Below, one piece after another: positions 1 to 7,981 of a stretch of 64,000 nt of DNA; position 1 is the first letter of the stretch, and each line of letters opens with the position of its first letter. The DNA comes from Pseudomarimonas salicorniae (lineage in GTDB: Bacteria > Pseudomonadota > Gammaproteobacteria > Xanthomonadales > Xanthomonadaceae). A program made the translations under genes and the position numbers. Location of the stretch: the NCBI RefSeq assembly GCF_023156535.1, contig NZ_JALNMH010000011.1, forward strand, positions 156,317 through 220,316, read 5' to 3'. The notes beneath the pieces are model-generated. The model was not told the DNA's origin. It saw nothing but the letters and a program-made list of their open reading frames with translations, and did not search any database.

Positions 1-3000
1 CAGCGCCATCGATGCTGAGTCCGCCCAGGTACGTGCCGGTGCTCAGGATCTGCAGGTCGGCGACGCTGCCGTTGTCCGCGGGGCCGCTGGCGGGAGCGAT
101 GGTGGTGCTGCCGGCCAGCGCCACGCTCCGGTTGCCGTAGCCCAGCGTCGGCGGTGTATTGGCGCTGACATTGACCTGAAGGTCGCCGGTGCCGGAGAGA
201 TCGCCGTCGCTGACCTCGAAGCGCTGGGTGCCGGGGGTGGCCGAGCAGCCGGCCGCGACCGTGGCGCTGATGCTGCCGCCGCTGTTCGCGGGGCTGCCGA
301 TCGCGAGGCCGCTGCCGCTGCCGCCCGGGACCGCACTGACCACAAGGCTGCCGGCGGCGGTCTGCGCATCGCTGACCGTTCCGACGGCTACCGCGGCGCC
401 GGCGGGGCTGCCCTGCTGGCGGCTGATCGCGCTGGCCGGGGTGAACTGAGGCGCCGAATTGGGCACTTCCACCTGCAGCGTGGCGTCGTGGATGGCGCCG
501 CAGTTGTCGGTGGCGCGCACGGTCAGGGTGTGTACGCCCACCGGGCCAGCATTGCCGAGGCTGACCTCGCCGCTGGCATCCACGCTGGCGCTGCCGGTGA
601 AGCTTCCGGTGGAGGCGACGACAAGGCTGGCGACGCTGCCGTTGTCGCTCGGCGCTGTGGAGGGCAGCACGCTGCCCGAGGTGCCGAAGGCGAGGCTGGT
701 GCCGGCATAGGCGAGGACAGGCGGCGTATTGGCGCTGACGTTGACCTGCAGGTCGCCCGTGCCGGTGAGGTCGCCGTCGCTCACCTGGAAACGCTGGGTG
801 CCGGTGCTTGCGGTGCAACTGGCGGCCACCGTGGCGCTGACCGTGCCTGCGGCATTGGCGGGCGAGCCGATCAGCAGGCCGCTGCCGCTGCCGCCAGCGA
901 TGGCGCTGACCGCCAGGCTGCCGGCCGCGGTCTGCGCATCGCTCACCGTGCCAACAGTGACCGCCGGGCCGGCCGGACTGCCCTGCTGACGCGAGATGGC
1001 TGCTGAGGGCGCGAAGAGCGGGGCGGAGTTCTCGACGGTCAGGTTGATGCTGGCATCGGTGCTGATGGAGCAGTTGTCGGTGGCGCGGATGGTCAGGGTG
1101 TGGGTGCCCACCGGCGCGGCACTGCCGAGGGTGACCACGCCCGATGCGTTGACCGAGGCGCTGCCGGTGAAGGTTCCGAGGCTGAGGACGGTCAGGGCGT
1201 TGATGCTGCCGTTGTCGCTGGGGCCGAGATTCGGATTGACGGTAGCGCCCGCGCCGCCGGTGACGCTGCTGTCCGGATAGCCGAGCGTCGGCGCCGTGTT
1301 GTTGCTCAGGTTGACCTGCAGATCGCCGGTGCCGGTCAGCGCCCCGTCCGAGGCCTCGAAGCGCAGGGTGCCGGCGCTGGCGGAGCAGGCTGCGGTTACC
1401 ACCGCGCTGACCGTGCCGGCGCTGTTGCTGACCGAGCTGGCGCTGATCCCGCTGCTGCTGCCACCCGAGATGGCCGAAACGCCGAGCGATCCGGCCGCGG
1501 TCTCGCCATCGCTGACCGTGCCCACGGTGACCGCAGCGCCGGCCACGCTGCCGCGCTGCCGGCTGATCGCGGCCGCCGGCGTGAAACTGGGCGCGGTATT
1601 GCTGGCGATGGTGAAGTTGCTGGCGGAGACCCCGGCGGGTGCCACGAAGTCGTGCTCGCGGACCCGCACACGGCCCTGGGTGGTGGGCGTGTTGGGCACG
1701 GTCCAGCTGCGGCTGCCGGTATTGGCGACGTTCTCTGCGATCAGGGTGGGAAAGGTGCTGCCGCCATCGGTCGACAGCTCGATGGTGACGTTGCGATCGA
1801 AGCCTGCGGTCTGGGTCCAGCTGATGGTGGTGATCTGGCCGGGCTCCAGCGTCGCGCCGCCGACCGAGACATCGCCGATGCTGTCGGCCACGCCGTCAAG
1901 ATTGCTGTCGCGGAACCAGCCGATGTCGCGCATCAGCTGGCGGGTAAGGTCGAGGTCCAGGGATAGACCGGCGTTGATCGAGGGCTCCATCAGCACGTTG
2001 GGCGACACGACCTTGGCGAAGTGCGAGACCGATGAGCCACCCTCGTAGGGGTTCGGCGCATACAGCTGCACGCGTCCACTCGGGGCATCGCGGCCTGCGC
2101 TCAGGTAGTCGCCGGCCAGCTTCACGTTGCTGCCGTTCCAGAACAGGTTGCCGAAGTTGATCGCCGAGGCCGCACGTTCGCCATCGGTCATCTGGTCCCA
2201 GGTCTTGCCGCTGGTGGCGTCGTACTGGTAGCGAGCCCAGATATCAGGCAGGTTTCCGGGCCGCGCGCCGCTCGAGTTCGCATAGCTGGCAAAGCCCAGT
2301 CCATGTCCCAGCTCATGCAGCAGCACCACGAACAGATTCACCGTTCCGCCGGGCGTGGCGTTGTCGAGGCCGTAATAGAACCGCGTGCCGCTGCCCAGGC
2401 AGCCGGCGTCGACGTCGGAGTTGAAGGTGGTGTTGATGTCGACCCCGGGATCGACGTCGGTTCGTCTTTGCTTGCTGAAGAGCGCGACCGGATAGACCGT
2501 GCTGGTGAACTCTACGCCGAGGCTCGGATTGGAAGTCTGGTAAAGCGAGGCGGCACCCGCACTGCCCAGGACGCCGCCCGAGGTGGAGCAGGGCGTCAGG
2601 GGATTGAACTGTGCCCCGACCTGGATGGTGACCTCGCTGTCGAGAAAGGCGGCCCAGATGTCCGCGGCAGCCTCGAACAGCGCAAGGCGCTGCGCGCCGA
2701 GGTTGGCGTTGCCGTCATTGCCCGGTGCCGGAAGAAGCTGGGCGGCGGTGGAATTGAAGCCCTCGTTCGCCCCGTCGTTGTTGACGATGGTGATGGTCGC
2801 GCCGGCCTTGGCGCCGCCCGACTTCCAGCCGCTGATGAGCTCGGAGTAGAAACGGTACTCCGCAGGCGACATGCCGTGGCGGGCGGCGATCTCGGTCTCG
2901 TGAAGGAAAGCTTCGTCGGAGTCGTGGTCTCTGCCCAGCGCCTTGCCCGTGCGCAGGTCGCGACCGAAGAACGACTTGGCCTCGTCCAGGCTGGCTACGC

Positions 3001-3232
3001 AGCCAAGGCGGAGGTCGCCGCCCTCCTGGGCCGCCAGCGCCACGTGCTGGAAACCGTCCGCGGTGTCGATGCGCGTGCTGCCGTCCGCAGACTTCGAGAT
3101 CTGCCAGCCGGCGACCTCCCGCGAGGTCAGGCTGGCGATCAGTTCGGCCAGCTCAGGCTCGGGCTGCGCGCTGGCGGCGAGGCAGAAGGGGGAGGCGGCG
3201 ACCAGCGCGCAGAAAAGTGTGAAGCGGTTCAA
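1..3232 (-). CDS. Exported HExxH metalloprotease with tandem Ig/cadherin-like repeats, C-terminus outside window
   Basis: The frame stays open to the left edge, so the stop lies outside the window; about 1077 residues are visible. The chosen TTG start at 3232 gives the signal peptide LNRFTLFCALVAASPFCLAA. In-frame GTG at 3256 and ATG at 3265 are alternatives, and AAGGA lies just upstream of the latter. Around residue 300 HELGHGLGFA fits a zinc HExxH motif with a following G, preceded by a hydrophobic strand, as in metzincin-like secreted proteases. From about residue 540 the protein becomes a series of 190-residue units, each ending in a phrase like SDGDLTGTGDLQVNVS. These are probably beta-sandwich stalk domains. 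The likely role is extracellular proteolysis or adhesion; no substrate can be read. It is divergent from the DUF2237 gene. Confidence 0.8.
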   Translation of the reverse strand, partial: MNRFTLFCALVAASPFCLAASAQPEPELAELIASLTSREVAGWQISKSADGSTRIDTADGFQHVALAAQEGGDLRLGCVASLDEAKSFFGRDLRTGKALGRDHDSDEAFLHETEIAARHGMSPAEYRFYSELISGWKSGGAKAGATITIVNNDGANEGFNSTAAQLLPAPGNDGNANLGAQRLALFEAAADIWAAFLDSEVTIQVGAQFNPLTPCSTSGGVLGSAGAASLYQTSNPSLGVEFTSTVYPVALFSKQRRTDVDPGVDINTTFNSDVDAGCLGSGTRFYYGLDNATPGGTVNLFVVLLHELGHGLGFASYANSSGARPGNLPDIWARYQYDATSGKTWDQMTDGERAASAINFGNLFWNGSNVKLAGDYLSAGRDAPSGRVQLYAPNPYEGGSSVSHFAKVVSPNVLMEPSINAGLSLDLDLTRQLMRDIGWFRDSNLDGVADSIGDVSVGGATLEPGQITTISWTQTAGFDRNVTIELSTDGGSTFPTLIAENVANTGSRSWTVPNTPTTQGRVRVREHDFVAPAGVSASNFTIASNTAPSFTPAAAISRQRGSVAGAAVTVGTVSDGETAAGSLGVSAISGGSSSGISASSVSNSAGTVSAVVTAACSASAGTLRFEASDGALTGTGDLQVNLSNNTAPTLGYPDSSVTGGAGATVNPNLGPSDNGSINALTVLSLGTFTGSASVNASGVVTLGSAAPVGTHTLTIRATDNCSISTDASINLTVENSAPLFAPSAAISRQQGSPAGPAVTVGTVSDAQTAAGSLAVSAIAGGSGSGLLIGSPANAAGTVSATVAASCTASTGTQRFQVSDGDLTGTGDLQVNVSANTPPVLAYAGTSLAFGTSGSVLPSTAPSDNGSVASLVVASTGSFTGSASVDASGEVSLGNAGPVGVHTLTVRATDNCGAIHDATLQVEVPNSAPQFTPASAISRQQGSPAGAAVAVGTVSDAQTAAGSLVVSAVPGGSGSGLAIGSPANSGGSISATVAAGCSATPGTQRFEVSDGDLSGTGDLQVNVSANTPPTLGYGNRSVALAGSTTIAPASGPADNGSVADLQILSTGTYLGGLSIDGA
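171..1310 (-). repeat. Tandem 570-bp coding repeats (two complete units, third partial)
   Basis: The sequence TTGACCTG(A/C)A recurs at 171, 741 and 1311, an exact 570-bp period equal to 190 codons. Long flanking stretches also match at DNA level, including those around ACGCTGGGTGCCGG and CTGCGCATCGCTGACCGT. Each unit encodes two related beta-sandwich-like segments of the protease above. High nucleotide identity suggests recent duplication or ongoing recombination; the copy number to the left is unknown. Confidence 0.85.
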
Positions 3233-3365
3233 GGTTCCAGGACTGCATTGCGCCACAGGCGGCATGTCCTTCTACGCATACGCCGAGTGGGCGGATGTGA
3301 CACTCGGGTTTTTCCCGTGCCTGCCGCCGCGATAGCATGCGGTCAATCCTGTTCGAGCCTTGTCG

Positions 3366-3731
3366 ATGAGCGCGCTGAATGTCCTGGGTACGCCGCTGCA
3401 GCCCTGCAGTCTTGATCCGTTGACCGGCTGGTTCCGCGATGGATGCTGCCGCAGCGATCCCCACGATGCGGGCATGCACTGGGTGTGTGCGGTGATGACG
3501 AGCGAGTTCCTCGAGTTCTCGCGACAGGCCGGCAACGACCTGTCGACGCCGCGGCCGGAGTTCGCCTTCCCGGGACTCAAGCCCGGCGACCGCTGGTGCC
3601 TGTGCGCACGGCGCTGGCAGGAGGCCTACGTCGCCGGGGCAGCGCCGCGCGTGGTGCTGGAGTCCACCCACCTGAACACGCTGGGCGTGGTCACGCTCGA
3701 GCAGCTGCGCGACGGCGCGGTGGCCGGCTAG
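3366..3731 (+). CDS. DUF2237 family protein
   Basis: This 121-residue protein starts at ATG 3366; a TTG two codons upstream is less likely. It carries the signature of a small conserved family: NVLGTPLQPCS near the N-terminus, then TGWFRDGCC, VCAVMTSEFLEFS, NDLSTPRPEF, FPGLKPGDRWCLCA and VVLESTH. Conserved Cys residues (CCRS, CLCA) and acidic/aromatic positions suggest metal or thiol chemistry, but no function is established for the family. There is no signal peptide, so it is cytoplasmic. It overlaps the convergent phosphatase gene by four bases. Confidence 0.85.
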   Translation: MSALNVLGTPLQPCSLDPLTGWFRDGCCRSDPHDAGMHWVCAVMTSEFLEFSRQAGNDLSTPRPEFAFPGLKPGDRWCLCARRWQEAYVAGAAPRVVLESTHLNTLGVVTLEQLRDGAVAG

Positions 3732-4510
3732 TCCGCCGCGGGCAGGCAGCGCAGCACGAGCAGGGTCTGGTCATCCTCGCCGACGGCGCCGCCCTGATGC
3801 GCGTGCAGGGCGTTGACCAGGGTGTCGCGGATGGCCGATGCCGGGTCCGGCGCTTGGCGCAGCAGGGCCTCGACGCGATGCAGGCCGAAGGGCGTGCCGC
3901 TGCTGTCGCGGGCCTCGAGTACGCCATCCGTGCACAGCACCAGCGCGTCCCCAGGCTTGATGGCCTGCTCCCGGTTGCAGAAGCGGTAGTCGCGGTCGAT
4001 GCCGAGCGGGATGTCGCCCTCCTCGCCGACCCTAAACACGTCGTTTCCCCGCCTCAGCAGTGCGGCATGGTGCCCGGCGGAGCACCACTGCAGCTGGGCC
4101 AGGTCCGGGCGGTGCAGGGCGGCGAAGACGGTCATGAAGTGCCGTCGCGGGCGTCGCGAGAAGAAGTGACGGTTGGCGTAGGTCAGGGCCCCGGCCGGGC
4201 CCTGTGGCGGTTCGTCGCCACGGTAGGTGCGCAGGATGGCGTCGAACTGCACCGCCTCCATCGCCGCCGCGGGACCGTGCCCGGAGACGTCGGCGATCAT
4301 CACGCCCCAGGCGTCAACGCCGTGCTGGTCGGCCCAGCCCTCCGGCATGAAGCGGCTGAGCGGCATCAGGTCGTAGTAGTCGCCGGCGGCGATGAAGGCG
4401 GGTTGATAGTGCACGGCGTGGTCGAGGCCGCGGATCTCCGGCGCGTCGGGCAGCAGCAGGCGCTGCACGTCGGCGAGGCTTTCGAATTCGCGGCTGTGCG
4501 GGTGGATCAC
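3728..4510 (-). CDS. PP2C-like SpoIIE/RsbU-type serine phosphatase
   Basis: The 260-residue protein starts at GTG 4510. It is a single SpoIIE-type phosphatase domain: AAGDYYDLMPL supplies the first metal aspartates, MIADVSGHGPAAAM is the central motif, QWCSAGHHAALL and CTDGVLEARD follow, and EDDQTLLVL holds the final metal aspartate. An N-terminal phrase, LADVQRLLLPDAP, is like the linker of RsbU-type phosphatases. No sensor or receiver domain is attached and no anti-sigma antagonist lies nearby, so its partner is encoded elsewhere. By family it would dephosphorylate an STAS-type regulator in the cytoplasm. Confidence 0.88.
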   Translation of the reverse strand: MIHPHSREFESLADVQRLLLPDAPEIRGLDHAVHYQPAFIAAGDYYDLMPLSRFMPEGWADQHGVDAWGVMIADVSGHGPAAAMEAVQFDAILRTYRGDEPPQGPAGALTYANRHFFSRRPRRHFMTVFAALHRPDLAQLQWCSAGHHAALLRRGNDVFRVGEEGDIPLGIDRDYRFCNREQAIKPGDALVLCTDGVLEARDSSGTPFGLHRVEALLRQAPDPASAIRDTLVNALHAHQGGAVGEDDQTLLVLRCLPAAD

Positions 4511-4743
4511 GCTCGGGGTTCCATGGCTGCATCACGGCGGTGCTGCGGCCGATCCTAGCCGGTTTGCCGCCTGGTAAGGGCTGCAGACATGCGAGGCCAG
4601 CCACGAGATCGGTGGCCGCTATCGCCCCCGCCAGGCTGAACCGCAGCCGGATGCCGCGCTGTTCCGGGTCAACCGCGAGCGGCGTCGGCGCGTTGTGGCG
4701 GATGAAGGCGGAGATCCATCCGCCGTGACCCGAGGAGTGACCG

Positions 4744-5064
4744 ATGCGCATCATCACCATTGCCCTGTCAGCCGCCGCCGTCCTGTGCCTTTCCGCCACC
4801 TCTGCCGAGGCCGGCTCGCGCACCGAACACCGCGAGAACCGCCAGGAGGCCCGCATCGCCCATGGCGTGGCTAGCGGCGAACTCACCCGTCCCGAGGCGC
4901 GGCGCCTGCAGCGTGGCCAGCAGCGTGTCGACCTGGCGCAGGCCGTGGCCCGCGCTGATGGCGTGGTGACCCGTAACGAGCGTCAGCGCCTGGAGAACAT
5001 GCAGGACCGCGAGAGCGCACGCATTGCCAGCGAGAAGCATGACGCCCAGCATCGGCGCTACTGA
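4744..5064 (+). CDS. Small exported charged helical protein of unknown function
   Basis: The 106-residue protein starts at ATG 4744 behind GAGGAG. MRIITIALSAAAVLCLSATSAEA is a clear signal peptide. The mature part is highly charged and helical (REARIAHGVASGELTRPEARRLQ, then VDLAQAVARADGVVTRNERQRLE). The two halves look like related helix pairs, and ARADGVVTRNE resembles an EF-hand-like acidic loop, though incomplete. Similar short periplasmic proteins with alternating ARLEN/RQ segments occur in many gammaproteobacteria without assigned function. It is monocistronic and convergent with the next gene. Confidence 0.7.
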   Translation: MRIITIALSAAAVLCLSATSAEAGSRTEHRENRQEARIAHGVASGELTRPEARRLQRGQQRVDLAQAVARADGVVTRNERQRLENMQDRESARIASEKHDAQHRRY

Positions 5065-5085
5065 CCCTGGCCGCCGCTTCCCCTG

Positions 5086-6135
5086 CTAGCCGGTCTCGGG
5101 CTCGCAGGGGAAGTCGACCTCGACCACGCTGCCGCCGGTCTCGCGCTGCCAGCATTGCAGGCGCACGCTGTCCCCTTCCGTAAGCGCAAGGCGTCGACGC
5201 AGGGCCTCGATCGCCGCGTGCCGCCCTTCACCCAGGGTTCCACTGTCGCCGACGCGCAGCACGCAGCGGTCGCGGGCGCTGCGGGCCCAGAGGTCGACGT
5301 GGCCGCGGCCATCGGGCAGGCCGATGCCGAGGCGCACTGCCTGCTCGACCAGCACCACCAGAAGCCGCGGCGGACAGCCCGTCTCGAGGATGTCCTCGGG
5401 AATGTCGGCCTGCCAGCTCAGCGCGCCGGCACTGCGCTCGGAGATCAGCGAGAGGTAGCCGCCGGCCAGCTCCAGCTCGGCGCCGAGCGTGCTGCGCTGT
5501 GCCTCGAGGCGGGGCAGGGCGCCGCGCAGGTATTCCAGCAGGCGTCCCAGCTGCGCGTCGGCATCGGCCGAGCCGCGGCGCAGGTGATCGCGCGCCTCGC
5601 CGATCAGGTCCAACACGAGCTGAGGCTTGATGTGGCCGCGCAGCAGTCGCAGTTGGGCGGCATTGAGTTCGCGCTGGGTCTGCTCGATCGCCGCCGCATC
5701 GATGGCGCGTTGCGCCTGACGCAGCTGGCGGGCGCGATGCCAGGCATCGAGCAGCAGGGCGATGCCAGCCAGCAGCACGCCGGTGATGGCCAGCACGTAC
5801 AGGCTGGTGAGCCGGCCGAGGTCCTGCCAGAGCGGTGGCCGCCCCGGGCCGGTGTCGAGCAGGTAGAAGACCAGCAGCATCGCGGGAATGCCGGCCAGCA
5901 CGAGGATCGCCTGCAGCGCGCGCCGGGTGCGCTCGGCGAGCGCGGCTCCCCAGCGATCGGCCAGCAGGTGCAGGACGCCCGCCACCGCGGCCGCGCCCAA
6001 GGTGCGCCAGAGCAGGGCGAGCAGCTCCGAGCGCCACAGCGGAACAAGGATGAGGGTCCATACCACGGCCAACCCGAGCACGGCGGCGCTTCGAGCAAAC
6101 CTGGGGTAGGGAGGGGGGGCTGGGCGTGGCTTCAC
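5086..6135 (-). CDS. LytS/YehU-like membrane protein with degenerate histidine kinase domain
   Basis: The frame is open upstream to 6330, but that part runs through a repeat element. GTG 6135 is preferred and gives 349 residues. Four hydrophobic segments occupy the first ~130 residues (AVLGLAVVWTLILVPLW to LAITGVLLAGIALLLDAW). A coiled linker and a region matching the His_kinase/LytS phosphoacceptor segment follow. That segment reads GHIKPQLVLDLI where active kinases have P-H-F-L-F-N, so the histidine is Gln (about residue 172). In the ATP-binding part the usual VENA reads VEQA (about residue 265) and the G-box is poor. It is probably a pseudokinase or membrane scaffold. No response regulator is adjacent. 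Confidence 0.72.
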   Translation of the reverse strand: MKPRPAPPPYPRFARSAAVLGLAVVWTLILVPLWRSELLALLWRTLGAAAVAGVLHLLADRWGAALAERTRRALQAILVLAGIPAMLLVFYLLDTGPGRPPLWQDLGRLTSLYVLAITGVLLAGIALLLDAWHRARQLRQAQRAIDAAAIEQTQRELNAAQLRLLRGHIKPQLVLDLIGEARDHLRRGSADADAQLGRLLEYLRGALPRLEAQRSTLGAELELAGGYLSLISERSAGALSWQADIPEDILETGCPPRLLVVLVEQAVRLGIGLPDGRGHVDLWARSARDRCVLRVGDSGTLGEGRHAAIEALRRRLALTEGDSVRLQCWQRETGGSVVEVDFPCEPETG

Positions 6136-6172
6136 CGGCGGCAAGATAGGTGGCGCGGCGCGCGGCGGCAAC

Positions 6173-6444
6173 CTAGGGAGCCTCTGAATAAGTCCCGTGC
6201 CCCGCGTTGCCACGGTGCGCGTTCGCACCAAGGCGGACGCCGCGGGACGTGGTGGTGCCACGTTCAAGGTGGCCAACGCGGGTGGGGGCGCACACCGTGG
6301 CAACCCTTCGGGCCGGGATTGTGCAGCCATCCAGCTGTGTTGCGCGTCTTGGCCGTGGCACCACCACGCCCTGCGCCGCGCGCCTTGCTGGCCGGCTGCA
6401 CAACCTCCGGCGCGGGGCGCTGGACTTGTTCATAGTCTCCCTAG
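6173..6444. mobile_element. 272-bp miniature element with 34-bp imperfect terminal inverted repeats
   Basis: The left end reads CTAGGGAGCCTCTGAATAAG (6173 onward) and the right end, reverse-complemented from 6444, reads CTAGGGAGACTATGAACAAG. Over 34 bp, 29 positions match. The interior has nested inverted repeats, for example GGTGGTGCCACG near 6250 against CGTGGCACCACC near 6350, so the whole unit could fold into a long cruciform. It has no coding content of its own. The right terminal CTAG supplies the stop codon of the glycosyltransferase gene, and the left end abuts the start region of the pseudokinase gene. It is probably a MITE-like element moved in trans; no family name can be given. 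Confidence 0.7.
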
Positions 6445-7883
6445 TCGGGGGGCGGGCCCGGGCGGACGATGCCGAAGACGAAGCGCTCGCCCTCGATCTC
6501 CCGCTCGTGGCGCGCGCCGAGGCGGGCCTCCCAGCTGCTGGGGCAGACGCTGCCCAGTCGGCAGACGTAGAGCGCGCCTGAGGCTTCGACGTCGGCGGGG
6601 CGCAGCCAGGGTGACAGGGTGAAATCGCCCTCGATCAGCATGGATGGCCGGCTGCCGGCATAGCTCGACACGATGGCGGTGTCGATGTGGTCGCCGATCA
6701 CGATGCGCAGCGGGCCGTTGGCATGAGCTGTCCAGTAGCGTTCGGCCTGGGCGGCCAGCATGGCGCCATCGAAGCGGGTCTTGGAGTCGCCCCAGCGGGT
6801 CTTGTACAGCAGGTGCATGCTGCAGGTGAGGGCCAGCACGCCGGCCAGCACCAGCAGGAAAGCCGGTAGCCGCCGGCGCGCAGTCTCGGGCGGGATGCGC
6901 AGCATCGCCCAGACCCCGATCAGGCTGAAGAACGGAAACGCCCAGGTCGACTTCAGGCGGCTGCCGGTGGCGAGGCCGTACAGTGTGCTGAGCAGCAGCG
7001 GACCGAACAGCAGGGCGGCCAGCAGCCATCGATCCGCCGGTGGCGGCGCCGGACGACTGGCCAGACGCAGGGGCAGCCAGAGGATGGCGCAGAACAGCAG
7101 GCCCGCCAGGGCGCCGAGCGCAAAACGCAGCGGTTCGAAGAGATGCGCCGACAGGCCCGCCCCGGCGCTGCCGAAGCCGCGCAGGTAGTTCCAGGGCAGC
7201 CGCCAGTACTCGCCCAGCCAGGCGAGGTGCGGGCCGAGCAGCAGCAGGCAGGCGACGACCGCCAGCCACGGGCCGGGACGACGCAGCTGGGCACGGCCGC
7301 GCGCATCGAGCAGGAACGCGGCGAGGCAGGCCGCCAGCAGCAGCAGGCCCGAGTACTTGCTGAGCAGGCACAGCGCGGCCAGCGCGCCGAACAGCAGCCA
7401 GTGGCCTGTGCCGCCTTCGCGCAGCGCGCGCAGGAAGTGGTACCCGAGCGCCGCCCACAGCGGCAGCTGCAGGCTGTTCATGTTGAAGTTCGGCGTCAGG
7501 TAGGTGTGGAAGTAGGAGCCTTCCAGCAGGGCCACGGCCAGCGCCGCGCGCAGCGGGTCGAGCCACAGCCGTGCGGTGGCGTAGACGTAGACGAAGGTGA
7601 CCAGCATGCCGAGCTGGGCAAGCAGGTAGAGCGAGTCCAGCCGCCCGCCGGCCAGGAACAGGAAACCCTCGCCCAGCCAGGGCCCCAGCGGCGGATGCTT
7701 GTAGTAGCCGAGCTGCCATTCCTGGCCCCAGCCGAGCAGCTCGAGGGTGTCCAGCGGGAGCATCCGGTAGCCCAGCGCCGGGGCCAGCACCCAGAACAGC
7801 AGGTGCCAGGCGCAGACCGCGACCACCAGCCGCAGCGGGCGCTGGGCGATGGCTTCGGCCAGGAAGGAAAGCGGTGAACGCAT
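6441..7883 (-). CDS. GT39 family (ArnT/PMT-like) membrane glycosyltransferase
   Basis: The start at ATG 7883 (MRSPLSFLAEAIAQ) is preferred over 7922, giving 480 residues. It is rich in hydrophobic helices, with a first periplasmic loop LDTLELLGWGQEWQLGYYKHPPLGPWL. That loop carries the acidic residue and the YYKHPP motif typical of PMT_2/ArnT-like enzymes. A soluble C-terminal part starts near RFDGAMLAAQAERYW. The family transfers sugars from polyprenyl-phosphate donors to lipid or protein acceptors on the periplasmic side of the inner membrane; the acceptor cannot be predicted. The TAG stop lies in the terminal repeat of the neighbouring miniature element, so the original C-terminus may have been altered. 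Confidence 0.82.
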   Translation of the reverse strand: MRSPLSFLAEAIAQRPLRLVVAVCAWHLLFWVLAPALGYRMLPLDTLELLGWGQEWQLGYYKHPPLGPWLGEGFLFLAGGRLDSLYLLAQLGMLVTFVYVYATARLWLDPLRAALAVALLEGSYFHTYLTPNFNMNSLQLPLWAALGYHFLRALREGGTGHWLLFGALAALCLLSKYSGLLLLAACLAAFLLDARGRAQLRRPGPWLAVVACLLLLGPHLAWLGEYWRLPWNYLRGFGSAGAGLSAHLFEPLRFALGALAGLLFCAILWLPLRLASRPAPPPADRWLLAALLFGPLLLSTLYGLATGSRLKSTWAFPFFSLIGVWAMLRIPPETARRRLPAFLLVLAGVLALTCSMHLLYKTRWGDSKTRFDGAMLAAQAERYWTAHANGPLRIVIGDHIDTAIVSSYAGSRPSMLIEGDFTLSPWLRPADVEASGALYVCRLGSVCPSSWEARLGARHEREIEGERFVFGIVRPGPPPD

Positions 7884-7981
7884 GCAGTCAGCGGCGACGG
7901 GCGGGACGGAACCATAGCCCAAGCGGGCGCGGCTGTTGAGGGGCAGGGCCTACACTGTGCCGGCAAGGAGGGCCCGGACAC

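Noticed and set aside
6136..6330. N-terminal extension of the pseudokinase
   Set aside because: It reads through the miniature element and is Pro/Ala/Arg-rich; the conserved part starts after 6135.
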